Shown one piece after another: positions 40,621 through 49,506 of a stretch of DNA of 64,000 nucleotides (the first letter of the stretch is position 1; the number at the start of each line of letters is the position of its first letter). Where the stretch lies: contig NZ_JJOY01000052.1 of NCBI RefSeq assembly GCF_000979455.1, forward strand, positions 40,001-104,000. The letters run 5' to 3'. Made by a program: the position numbers and the translations under genes. Under the pieces are notes generated by a model. It was given only the letters and a program-made list of their open reading frames with translations, was not told the DNA's origin and did not search any database. The DNA comes from Methanosarcina sp. 2.H.T.1A.6 (GTDB lineage: Archaea > Halobacteriota > Methanosarcinia > Methanosarcinales > Methanosarcinaceae).

Positions 40621-40988
40621 GTTATTAGAACTTATGCATAGGAGTAGCAAATGAAGCTAACTCTATCTTAAATACTACAAATTATATTTTTGAACTTTAA
40701 TTCTTAATATAAATCATGGCTTAATTTTGTATTAATAACAAAACAATGGACTCAGTTCCAAAATCCAGTGATTGGTGTAAACTAAAAAATCACTGGATTT
40801 CGAAATTGGTTATAATTTTTTGAACACGTAATCGGGATTGAATTCTTTATATGTCGAATATTGAGTTTAGTCGAAGTCTGAATTCTTCCTGCAAATTCAG
40901 TGTTTCAATCAAAAAATGCAAAAATCACTGGATTTTGGACCAAAGTCAATAAGAGTATAAAACAATAATAAAGTTGTTGGGGATTAAT
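40621..40988. promoter_or_regulatory. Upstream region with three AAATCCAGTGATT motifs
   Basis: The 13-mer AAATCCAGTGATT occurs at about 40761, inverted at about 40788 and again inverted at about 40924. The first two form a hairpin with a loop of about 14 nt. A TATA-like GTATAAAA lies at about 40954. Possible operator or RNA hairpin for the gene at 40989. Confidence 0.45.
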
Positions 40989-41738
40989 GTGACAAATGAA
41001 CTAATACAAAAAGTTGCTAGTTATAGCGATGAGTATGTGAAAGAAAATCTTAACGATAAATACGACAAACACATCTTGTTAACAAATTGGCAAGAGAGCT
41101 TGAGTTTTCATTTTGGTCATTCTTTTTATCAAGGCAGAAGAGATAAAATTTCACAGAAAATTGAAAAACGTGCAAAAGATATCCTTGAGAAATACATTAA
41201 TGAAAACAATGGTATCCCAGAAGTTATTTTAAATAAAGAGAATTTTCCCGAAATTAGGTCTCGATTGATGGAAGGTATCGGAAAGGGAAAAATAGGTAGA
41301 AGTCGAGACATTGAGATGATAATCTCAATCTTGGGATTTATTTCTGAAAATAGTGAGCGAAATATCGTAAACTATTCTCTCTCTAGAATTCAGAATGGAG
41401 AAACAGCAGATCATTTTAAGGAGCTTCAGAAAATACATTCAATTGGACCAAAATGCAGTTCTTTTTATCTAAGGGATTTGGTAAGTTTTTACTCACTTGA
41501 ACCAAAAATAAAAAAGAGAGAAGATTTAGTTTGCCTACAACCTGTTGATACATGGGTTAGAAAAGTTGCATATGAGGTAGGAATTATTAATAAACTAGAT
41601 GAAAGGGATGAAAATGTAAGAGAAAAAATTGTTGATGCCTGTTCAGAATTAGGTGTTTCAACAATAGAATTTAATCAGGGAGCTTGGTATTTAGGTTATA
41701 ATTCTTTTAAATTACTGATAAAAAAATTGAAAGAATAA
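40989..41738 (+). CDS. HhH-GPD-like DNA glycosylase-related protein
   Basis: 249 aa from GTG 40989 (GGGG about 6 nt upstream; a TTG at 40974 is possible). The middle segment FKELQKIHSIGPKCSSFYLRDLVSFY has the helix-hairpin-helix (IHSIGPK) and the following LRD of the HhH-GPD glycosylase superfamily, and LQPVDTWVRKVAYEVGI carries the conserved Asp (PVDTWVRK), as in base-excision enzymes of the Ogg/AGOG type. Residues 1-90 are charged and helical and have no match I know. Lower GC than the sulfur block, within an island. Base-damage repair or recognition of modified (for example phage) DNA are possibilities. Confidence 0.65.
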   Translation: MTNELIQKVASYSDEYVKENLNDKYDKHILLTNWQESLSFHFGHSFYQGRRDKISQKIEKRAKDILEKYINENNGIPEVILNKENFPEIRSRLMEGIGKGKIGRSRDIEMIISILGFISENSERNIVNYSLSRIQNGETADHFKELQKIHSIGPKCSSFYLRDLVSFYSLEPKIKKREDLVCLQPVDTWVRKVAYEVGIINKLDERDENVREKIVDACSELGVSTIEFNQGAWYLGYNSFKLLIKKLKE

Positions 41739-41871
41739 AAATATATAATCAGATATCAATTTGTTGTTGTCAATTCTTTTATTTAATAAAAAGAGAAACT
41801 AATTTCTTTACTTCATTAGTATTCAGGTTGATTTTTCCATCTCTTAAAGTTCTATCCTTTATCTTTTTTAA

Positions 41872-42224
41872 TGACCCTGCCTACGGTATATGCTATATTC
41901 AGGAATTTCACATTTCAACATCCAGGACTCAATTGTTTTTCTTGGAGTTTTATTCCCGACTTTCGGGCTTATCTCTGCTTTTTGCGACCATCTGGACAAG
42001 TCCCTATTCCAGGAGTTTCTTTCAGGTAGTCTTTTTCCATCTAAGAATTGCTTAAATATATAATGAAATGTTGAAGACACTTCGAGGATGAAACACTTAC
42101 AGAATTGTTTAAAGGCAGAGTTGTCACGCCTACAGTACGCAATGATGTTACAGTAAAAGAAAATGTTATTCAAAGCAAAGAGCCCGCAATCAAAATCCTA
42201 AACCCCTTAGAAGGGTTATCAGAG
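41872..42224. repeat. 353-bp direct repeat, left copy
   Basis: Aligns with 43745-44097 without any gap (constant offset 1873 bp) and only scattered mismatches. On the minus strand it encodes part of a tyrosine recombinase C-terminus (WNRDLSRWSQKAEISPKVGN, TPRKTIESWMLKCEIPEYSIY-RQGH), cut at the Gly-His; on the plus strand it carries a short open segment (GRVVTPTVRNDVTVKENV). Confidence 0.88.
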
Positions 42225-42437
42225 ATTATATCCAACGATAATGGAAATACGTTATTAAAAATTTGGATAAATAAGGTTGCCAAGATTGCATAAAGGCTTT
42301 TTAGCTTCTATAACTTCAAATGTTTCCAATAATTATTATAATTGATAATATATATAAATGCTGAATTTTAAAAAGGAAAAGCTTTTTAAATTATTCTCTA
42401 TTTTTATTATTATATTTTATAAAGAGGACCGAAAAAA

Positions 42438-43535
42438 ATGGAAGATTCTTCGTCAGTTGTAGATAAAAGTACTCTAACAACCCCCTCAGATGTAAGTGCA
42501 GTACCAATTTCATTAGAAGATAATACTCTAGCAGATAATCCAACAGTTAGTACTCCCGCACCCCCACAAAAACTAAAGTTTTCAAATTTACCCCGAAAAG
42601 TAGCTTATTTTATATTAGGCTCAATTTTTATATTTATGGGCTTGAGCATGTTGTCACAGAGTTTGATAGGGGGAAGTTTCGTTTGCATTTCAATTGCAAT
42701 TATTATTTTTAAATATGAAGTTAGCACTCTAATAGCCCCTGCAAAACCAAAATTTTCACACGTTGTCCTGTATATAACTTATTTTATAGTAGCATCGATT
42801 AGTTTAATCTTTGGGTTATTGATCACAGTAAGCTTGCCGGTAGCAGGCATATTTTTCCTCTTGATGACAATTATATTTTTAAATTTTGCTTTTTTATGGA
42901 ATCCCGAAGAACAAATAATTCGTTCAAAGGTCGCCTGGAAGAATTTGTTGAAAACTTCAGAAAAAAGGTCAGAACAAAAAAGACCGGAAAGAAACAGATT
43001 AACAGATATAAATGTAGCTAAGATAGATGGGCGGCAAGGGTACGAATTAGAAGGTTTTCTAAAGACTATTCTTAAAAGTTTAGGATATTTATGGAAGAAT
43101 TTGTTGAAAGCTTTAGAAAAAAGGGCAGAACAAAAAAGATTAAAAAGAAACAGATTAACTGATATAAATGTAATATTAGCTCAGATAGATGGGATGGAAG
43201 GATATGAGTTTGAAGTGTTTATGGAACATGTTTGTGAACAGTTGGGATATTCAGTCTATCGTACTAAATCATCAGGTGATCAAGGTGCAGATCTTATTCT
43301 AACATCAAAAAACAGAATAAAAACCGCTGTCCAGATCAAACGATACTCGGGTAAGGTCTCAAATGGTGCAGTACAGGAAGTTGTAGCTTCAAAAGGTTTT
43401 TATAAATGTACAGAGGGTATGGTAGTTACAAATAGTTATTTTACAAATTCTGCCAAACAATTAGCTGAAGCCAATGATATTGATTTAATTGACAGAGATG
43501 AACTTATAAAAATGATTAAGAAGGTATATCACTAA
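42438..43535 (+). CDS. Membrane-anchored Mrr-like endonuclease
   Basis: 365 aa. After a Ser/Thr-rich start there are four membrane helices (about residues 54-70, 72-90, 110-130, 135-155). Then a linker contains an internal duplication of about 50 residues (WKNLLK...EKR-EQKR..RNRLTDIN twice). The C-terminal 125 residues are a restriction-endonuclease Mrr/RecB-like domain: YEFEVFMEHVCEQLGY, SGDQGADLIL (catalytic Asp), VQIKRYSGKVSNGAVQEVV (QIK in place of E-x-K, usual in Mrr), and GMVVTNSYFTNSAKQLA. Mrr enzymes cut modified DNA. It lies alone between two 353-bp direct repeats, so it looks like a mobile cargo cassette. A RBS-like GAGG lies just upstream of the ATG. Confidence 0.85.
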   Translation: MEDSSSVVDKSTLTTPSDVSAVPISLEDNTLADNPTVSTPAPPQKLKFSNLPRKVAYFILGSIFIFMGLSMLSQSLIGGSFVCISIAIIIFKYEVSTLIAPAKPKFSHVVLYITYFIVASISLIFGLLITVSLPVAGIFFLLMTIIFLNFAFLWNPEEQIIRSKVAWKNLLKTSEKRSEQKRPERNRLTDINVAKIDGRQGYELEGFLKTILKSLGYLWKNLLKALEKRAEQKRLKRNRLTDINVILAQIDGMEGYEFEVFMEHVCEQLGYSVYRTKSSGDQGADLILTSKNRIKTAVQIKRYSGKVSNGAVQEVVASKGFYKCTEGMVVTNSYFTNSAKQLAEANDIDLIDRDELIKMIKKVYH

Positions 43536-43692
43536 ATAATAGTCAACATGCAGTGACGGATAGTAGCACCATATCCGCCACAATTTGTTGTTATTTTACA
43601 GTTTCTTACAAGAACTTTTCAATCTCGTTTTCAAGCTCTTATGAACTCAATATACCCCACTCTGTCAATCGCTTCTTAATATATCTCATTTC

Positions 43693-43953
43693 TTAATCGG
43701 TGAAAGAAAGACTTTGATAATGCATAAGAGATGTTTTTGGATCGTGACCCTGCCTACTGTATATGCTATACTCAGGAATTTCACATTTCAACATCCAGGA
43801 CTCAATTGTTTTTCTTGGAGTTTTATTCCCGACTTTCGGGCTGATCTCTGCTTTTTGCGACCATCTGGACAAGTCCCTATTCCAGGAGCTTCTTTCAGGT
43901 GGTCTTTTTCCATCTAAGAATTGCTTAAAGATATAATGAAATGTTGAAGACAC
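43693..43953 (-). pseudogene. Tyrosine recombinase (integrase) C-terminal fragment
   Basis: 86 codons with no start of their own. DLSRWSQKAEIS, TPRKTIESWMLKCEIPEYSIY, RQGHDPKTSLMHYQSLSFTD match the end of archaeal phage-type integrases: Arg in PRKT, Gly-His in RQGH and Tyr in MHYQ. The N-terminal three quarters are missing. The left repeat copy (41872-42224) is the same fragment without the last 20 residues. Confidence 0.75.
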
Positions 43954-44097
43954 TTCGAGGATGAAACGCTTACAGAATTATTAAAAGGCAGAGTTGTCAC
44001 GCCTACAGTACGCAATGATGTTACAGTAAAAGAAAATGTTATTCAAAGCAAAAAGCCCGCAATCAAAATCCTAAACCCCTTAGAAGAGTTATCAGAG
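43745..44097. repeat. 353-bp direct repeat, right copy
   Basis: Second copy of 41872-42224. Here the frame of the recombinase fragment continues past the repeat edge to its natural end at 43693. Confidence 0.88.
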
Positions 44098-45301
44098 AAA
44101 AGAGATACAAACAGCACTCAAATTTTAACCACTTATAATGACTCTGATTTAGTCGCTGATCTGTTAGACAGAAATAAAACCTCTTGAATTTTCATCATCA
44201 AATTTGGTGGGAATCTTCAGGATATGTAATGCAAGAAGAAGCCCAGAGGCGCTGAATCTACTGTATCCCCCAATACAGTCTCTTCGAATATTATGCTCCC
44301 CCAAGCAAATTAATTCGAAGAAGAATCAGCGACCTCCAGGAGATTCTTTTATTTTGATGATACCCCTTTATTCCCCAACTCCAGTACATAATTAAGAGTA
44401 TAAATTATATTAAATTAATTATACAAAAAATTGTTTTCAAGCAAAAAATAGTTTGACGTAAAAAGTTTCAAGCTCATTATAGCTCTTTTCTTAAGTAGGA
44501 CTTACGCATTTGAAGTACAAAATCAAGCACTTTCGGCTTTGTGACTAAGTTTAATATTTTAGATAGTAAAACTTGCAGGGCAGGAGATTAAAGATCTGGT
44601 TGATAGCTAACAAAAACTTCAGATTTTTCTCAGAAATTCGAGACTGGATTGTAATCCGACCTTCCGCAGATGTCTTCAAAAAAAATAACATTTTTCTTGT
44701 TATCGTTTTTGGAGAATTATTCGAAAATCTGCAGTTATTATCTCAACTGAAGCTTCTGGAAATAAGTGCTGGAAGTTTTCAATGAAGGCAAAAGGTCGAA
44801 AATTGCGGGATATTTCAAAAACACATATTTGAATAACCTGAGTAGTTTTCAGACAAAACGATAGCAGTAAAAATTGTGGAAATTGAAAGGACATCTGCGG
44901 AAAGTGGGTGTAATAACCGTGTACATTATATCAAATGCCGTATCGTTTTCGGAAGCCGGATGGGGAGCCGATAACTATCGTATCTTTTTTTTCGATCCGA
45001 TCCAGCTTTGCCATGTACTCAGGAAACGGACAGGCACTTTTGGTGATGTAGCCAATCATATGGAATTTCATTATCCTCTTATTTTAGCTTTGTTCGTGAT
45101 TGTTTTCTTCGTTTGTGGTAATGGATAAATATAGAACCCTATACTAATTTTGAAATTTTTAATCTGAATATTTTTTTTGCTTTGAGACAATTTTTCACTT
45201 AAGTAATTTAATATAAGTTTGAAGGTATTAAATTTCATAATCGGCTATAAGCTTTTGAATATTATCTCAGAGACTGAGTTTTAACCGCAAGGAGAACCCC
45301 C
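44098..45301. other. Remnant-rich intergenic region
   Basis: Contains the complete MITE (44661-44904) and the promoter of the receiver gene. An open minus-strand stretch at about 44935-45080 (MIGYITKSACPFPEYMAKLD...) looks like a broken piece of an unknown protein. Nothing else was recognised. Confidence 0.45.
44661..44904. mobile_element. Complete MITE-like element, about 244 bp
   Basis: Ends CTTCCGCAGATGTC and GACATCTGCGGAAAG are inverted repeats; the similarity extends about 50 bp inward (CTATCGTTTT-type inner motif on both sides). No coding capacity. Partial copies occur at 16173-16292, 19571-19746 and 53902-53985. No clear target-site duplication can be read. Confidence 0.75.
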
Positions 45302-45673
45302 ATGAAAGTATTGATTGTAGATGATGATCCCTCATTTTTAGAGCTATCAAAGATATTCTTAGAAGTTTTCCACGATATACCCTCCGATACTGTGGATTCT
45401 GCAAGAGAAGCTCTCAAGATGTTAGAGAAAGACTCCTATGATGTGATAGTCTCGGACTATGATATGCCTGTTATGAATGGTATCACGTTTCTAAGGACTA
45501 TCCGTGATAAAAGAATCAACATTCCTTTTATTCTATTTACGGGAGTCGGAGAAGAACTTATGCACCAGGCAATGCAAAATGGTGCAAATTCTTTCATTCT
45601 GAAAACCAGTGACCCAAAAACTCAGTATTCAGAGTTATCAAAACGAATCTGGCAGGTTGTAAATAGCAGTTAA
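45302..45673 (+). CDS. Single receiver-domain response regulator
   Basis: 123 aa, one receiver domain with AGGAG about 8 nt upstream. Acidic residues in LIVDDDPSF, phospho-acceptor Asp in DVIVSDYDMPVMNG, Thr in ILFTGVG and Lys in ILKTSDP. There is no output domain and no kinase next door; the closest kinases are at 10 and 60 kb. Sequence is of a different subgroup from the regulators at 8.5-10 kb. Confidence 0.9.
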   Translation: MKVLIVDDDPSFLELSKIFLEVFHDIPSDTVDSAREALKMLEKDSYDVIVSDYDMPVMNGITFLRTIRDKRINIPFILFTGVGEELMHQAMQNGANSFILKTSDPKTQYSELSKRIWQVVNSS

Positions 45674-45895
45674 TCAAGCTCCTGGTAACTTTTATTGAGA
45701 AGCTGATCACCTAACACAACAGAAATCGGTTCGCAGAATACGGTCAAAAAATAGTAAATGAAAAGAAAGAAAAGTTTGTGAGCATAGATGAACTTTGATG
45801 TCCTGGTGCTTCCGGAATTATTTGGCAGGGTTCCCTCAAAGCTAAAACTAACAGTTCAAAGCGAATGTGCCCTTCAACCAGTGTTTTGTGACTTA

Positions 45896-46153
45896 TTATG
45901 CTCTTTCTCTTTTGAATATCAGGTTTAAGGCTATCAAGAAGCTGGAAACGAATATTATAGCGATTACTGCCGTATTTGTTGGGCTGCTTATACCTGAAAA
46001 ATTATTGATAAAAGGACTGGTAATAGAATAAGCAGCATTACTGGCGGAATAAGTCCTTGTATACAGTCCGTAGTAAGCCGACTCCAGAAGTACTGCTATA
46101 AGCGAGATTAAAACTGCTATAATAAAACTGCGTATTATAATGTCAAGTTTCAT
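45896..46153 (-). CDS. Small two-helix membrane protein
   Basis: 85 aa from ATG 46153 (a TTG at 46159 is possible). Two hydrophobic helices (IIIRSFIIAVLISLIAVLL and TAVIAIIFVSSFLIALNLIF) flank a Ser/Tyr/Asn-rich loop, ending in a positive FKRERA tail. Family unknown. It lies 210 bp downstream of the tubulin-GTPase operon on the same strand but is separated from it by a gap with no obvious coupling. Confidence 0.6.
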   Translation of the reverse strand: MKLDIIIRSFIIAVLISLIAVLLESAYYGLYTRTYSASNAAYSITSPFINNFSGISSPTNTAVIAIIFVSSFLIALNLIFKRERA

Positions 46154-46370
46154 TTTCAATCATCTTTTAGAAACAGTGGTATAAAATATTAACATAATAT
46201 AAACTGGAACAGGGTATCGATTTTAGATGAATTAATCGAAATAAGAGGAAGACTTGTGGTACAAAATCGATAGCTTTCAGGCAAGAATATTCCTTAACCG
46301 ATAAACGATGAATTTACTTTCATGCCCCCTCATCTGTTTCGTTTATTTATTTATGTATTTATTTATATAT

Positions 46371-48080
46371 TTAGTTATTTATCATTCCTGCTTTTTGATC
46401 ATCCTCGGAGATTATAGCATACTCTAAACTATTTATGGATTTATTATCATATACTGCATTCAAATATTCAAGAAATGTAGACGTATTTTTGATACTGGTG
46501 TCTGAGGAATTGTTCTCTCCTTCATTTCCCGTTGAATGGATATAACATACGAATAAATAAGACATAAGAATAATCATAACCAAAGCGACAGCACAAAAAA
46601 CTGTTTTGATATTTTTGTTTCTTTTCCTTTTTTTCATCCTAATTTTTGAATCCAGGTAGTGTCTGTCCAGAATATAATCCAGGTTTTCAGTATCTTCATC
46701 GCTTAGTTCCAAAATAAAGTTGTTATTGCCTTTATAATCAACAAGATCTTTTATCAGGCTTTCGAGAAGGATTTTTCCCTCAGCTTTTGGCTTTGAAGGC
46801 GATTCACTGGCAATAAATTTTAAAAAATTAACCTTGTCTGAATATTCTAAGTCGTTTAGTGCTTTTTTAACCCCTTTCTCAAAAGAATTGTACTTAGAAC
46901 CTCCTCTGGAATTATGTGCCCATTCACCTAAAGAATTTTGAGGGAAATTCTCCCGTGAAGTCTTATTAAAGAGCAAATTGAACAAATCTTTGTTATGTTT
47001 TTTATGTATAGTTAGTACAAGATCCGCAATGAGAGATTCAATAAATATATTTCGAGAAAGTAATATTTTATAAAAATCTTTCCTACATTCTGACGATTCA
47101 ATTTTGTGTGAGATATTTATGAAAACTTTTCCAATAGTAGGATCATTTACATCAGTGGTTTTTTGCACCAATCCCTTAAATATTTCAACTTTATATGTAT
47201 CATCAAACTCGTCTAAAAAGGAATTAGAAGAAATATAATAATCGGATGGTGAACTTAATATCTTTCTTACAACAGGGCTTACGGAATCTGATATAGTTTG
47301 ACTTCCTTTTGAATAAGAAGCTTCATCTTTAAAGAATTCTTCACCCAATTCTTTAAAGGAATTCCATGACCCCGCTTTAGTAAATTCTAGGAACGTTCCG
47401 TTTTCTCCGATCTCAAAATCCGGATTTGGTTTGATGAGACTAACAGAAACGTTAGATTCTGATGGATATTGAGAAACATCAAAAATAAATGTAAATCTGC
47501 GCCTTAATATGGAAATTAATTTAAGGATAAAGGAAAGCCCACTACTGAGTTCCGAAATCTTTACAGATACTTTTATGTTAGAACGAATCTTGCCTGCTGT
47601 GTATTCAAAAACTTCTTTTTCGATAGGGACCTCTTTAATATTTCTAAAATCCCCTTCCTCCCAAAATCCAACTAGCTTATATTTCTTCACGTCGAGATTT
47701 TCTACCTCAAATTTAACCCTCTCATAGAACTGCTTTAATAACTGAATATCAGAAACAATCTCGTTCTGTAATGGTAAATTTTTGTAGACCTGGATGAATA
47801 CGACTCTTTCTTCTCTTCCATTCTCAGCCTTTACACTCAAACTGCACCCAAAAATGAGTTCATTCTCTTTTGATTCCAAGTAAAAAGCACTTCTTTTTGT
47901 ATCAAGCTGCGTTGCCAGTTCAGTGTATTGTTCAAAAAGTGTATTGCCTTTTAATAGCTGGCCCGTTGAATTATATATTCCATAATCCGAGTTATGGCTG
48001 ACATTGGAGAGGGGGAAAAAAGCAAAGCTCTCTAGAGCTTGATCACGGTGATTAGAAACTGAATTTCCCAATTTCTCCAA
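46371..48080 (-). CDS. C-terminally membrane-anchored protein of the tubulin-GTPase operon
   Basis: 569 aa. TTG at 48080 or, with GGAGG at good spacing, TTG at 48071; both lie inside the end of the preceding gene (up to 29-bp overlap). No ATG is available. The large soluble part (about 1-490) is alternating alpha/beta and helical without any catalytic motif I know. A Lys/Arg-rich stretch (RMKKRKRNKNIK) precedes a single TM helix (TVFCAVALVMIILMSYLFVCY) near residue 510 and a short Ser/Asn-rich end. The bulk is thus likely cytosolic. Position beside a GTPase suggests an adaptor or GTPase-associated factor; this is inferred from context. Confidence 0.75.
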   Translation of the reverse strand: MEKLGNSVSNHRDQALESFAFFPLSNVSHNSDYGIYNSTGQLLKGNTLFEQYTELATQLDTKRSAFYLESKENELIFGCSLSVKAENGREERVVFIQVYKNLPLQNEIVSDIQLLKQFYERVKFEVENLDVKKYKLVGFWEEGDFRNIKEVPIEKEVFEYTAGKIRSNIKVSVKISELSSGLSFILKLISILRRRFTFIFDVSQYPSESNVSVSLIKPNPDFEIGENGTFLEFTKAGSWNSFKELGEEFFKDEASYSKGSQTISDSVSPVVRKILSSPSDYYISSNSFLDEFDDTYKVEIFKGLVQKTTDVNDPTIGKVFINISHKIESSECRKDFYKILLSRNIFIESLIADLVLTIHKKHNKDLFNLLFNKTSRENFPQNSLGEWAHNSRGGSKYNSFEKGVKKALNDLEYSDKVNFLKFIASESPSKPKAEGKILLESLIKDLVDYKGNNNFILELSDEDTENLDYILDRHYLDSKIRMKKRKRNKNIKTVFCAVALVMIILMSYLFVCYIHSTGNEGENNSSDTSIKNTSTFLEYLNAVYDNKSINSLEYAIISEDDQKAGMINN

Positions 48081-49506
48081 CCCTCCATGGATTTATTTTT
48101 GGATATTCCCGCTGCATTTCCGGATTCTCACTTTCCATAGTGAGAGGTTTCATGGTTGCATCCACACTGACCGTGTACATGTAGATCGGCATTTGATATG
48201 CCATATTTACAATTTCCTTGAATGTGGTAATCTCGCAGAACAGATCATATATTTCATGCTCTATATCCCTGGCTTCTTTTGAATCCTCCATAATCTTGGA
48301 AAGATCCTTAAACATGTCAGTCTTGGTCACCACAATCGCATACGATTTCTCATTCCCGAATATATTGATGATATTTGAATAGTGACCGAAGAGTTGTGTC
48401 AAATTTGTTTTGCCACCATTATGATAGTCAACGATATGATCTCCATCTACCAGGAAAATGATTTTCCCTGCACTTTCAAATCTTTTATATACATGGACAA
48501 AAGTGACTTTCTCTACAGCCTCTGCAAATTCATTTTTATGATTATCTCGCAGATTTTTTATGAAATCTATATTTCCCATATTCTGTTCCAGTGTGGGAAC
48601 GTCTATATTGAAACGTGTATTGAGTTCTGCAATTGTTGTCCCATACTGCGTCGGGTCAAAATTTTTTGTATGTTCGCCCCCGTAGTCGACAAATGTCATC
48701 CCTACAGGTTTAACTCCTTTTTTGCCTGATAACAAATATATTGCAAGATCTGTCCGGAGGTTGCTTCTTGGAAGTTCTCCCTTCTCTATATCTGCAAGCA
48801 TATTTTCAATCTTTAAACTTTCTTTGTTTTTTTCCGACACGATAATTTCTTTTCTCTGGCCCCCCAAAACAGTTACAAACTGATTGTAGAATGCAAGCAG
48901 TAACAATGTTTTTCCGGATCTTGAAGGCCCATACACAAATACATCATAAGCCTTTATACCGCGAATTGTCTTCGTCAGAAGGAAAGAAAATGTAAATAAA
49001 ATTCCTATCAAAATCATAAAGTCAAAAAGCTCGTTTGAACCACTTGACATGAACTCCGGTTCTTGAGAAGACCACATAATCTTAATCAAAGCCAGGATTA
49101 GATACAATAAGGTAAATACAACAAAAATCATGATGAATCGACGTAAATACATTGCAAGCCTGTCAAAGCGATTATTATAATAGGAATAAAAACTTAAGCA
49201 TCCACCTTCCAACATTCCAAACACAAATCCGTCAATACGTAAAAACCCGCTTACGTAAAAGACGTACACAAACGGCAAGAACACTGCAAGTAAGAAAATT
49301 CCCCCGATTCTGGAGCGAAACTCGAGAATCATCCCAATTGCACTGAAAATAAAGGATGCGACGAAAAAGCTGAAAGTGAGTTTTATGTACCATCCCGTAT
49401 CTGATAGCCAGTAGGGCATACTCATATATAAAAAAATAAGGGATAGGAGAACCCCCAATAAAACCAAAATGATTTCAAAAATCGTATGAGTTCTACTTAT
49501 TTTCAA
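48052..49506 (-). CDS. Polytopic membrane P-loop GTPase
   Basis: 484 aa. Five to six membrane helices fill residues 9-180. A P-loop domain follows: Walker A G193-PSRSGKT200, switch II-like DYGG (274-277) in MTFVDYGGEHT, strand IIFLVDGDH (349-357), and a TKTD guanine-specificity motif (394-397) in IVVTKTDMF. This order (GxxxxGKT, DxxG, [NT]KxD) is that of TRAFAC-type GTPases such as the membrane double-GTPase (DO-GTPase) groups associated with prokaryotic conflict systems. It overlaps the upstream tubulin-like gene by 14 bp, so the two are coupled. Polar membrane-linked GTPase signalling with the tubulin-like partner is the likely job. Confidence 0.82.
   Translation of the reverse strand: MKISRTHTIFEIILVLLGVLLSLIFLYMSMPYWLSDTGWYIKLTFSFFVASFIFSAIGMILEFRSRIGGIFLLAVFLPFVYVFYVSGFLRIDGFVFGMLEGGCLSFYSYYNNRFDRLAMYLRRFIMIFVVFTLLYLILALIKIMWSSQEPEFMSSGSNELFDFMILIGILFTFSFLLTKTIRGIKAYDVFVYGPSRSGKTLLLLAFYNQFVTVLGGQRKEIIVSEKNKESLKIENMLADIEKGELPRSNLRTDLAIYLLSGKKGVKPVGMTFVDYGGEHTKNFDPTQYGTTIAELNTRFNIDVPTLEQNMGNIDFIKNLRDNHKNEFAEAVEKVTFVHVYKRFESAGKIIFLVDGDHIVDYHNGGKTNLTQLFGHYSNIINIFGNEKSYAIVVTKTDMFKDLSKIMEDSKEARDIEHEIYDLFCEITTFKEIVNMAYQMPIYMYTVSVDATMKPLTMESENPEMQREYPKINPWRVGEIGKFSF

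Noticed and set aside
42105-42293. Plus-strand frame inside the direct repeat (VTPTVRNDVTVKENV)
   Set aside because: It also opens in the right copy, but it has no start signal there and differs at the end; could be a remnant, not supportable as a gene.
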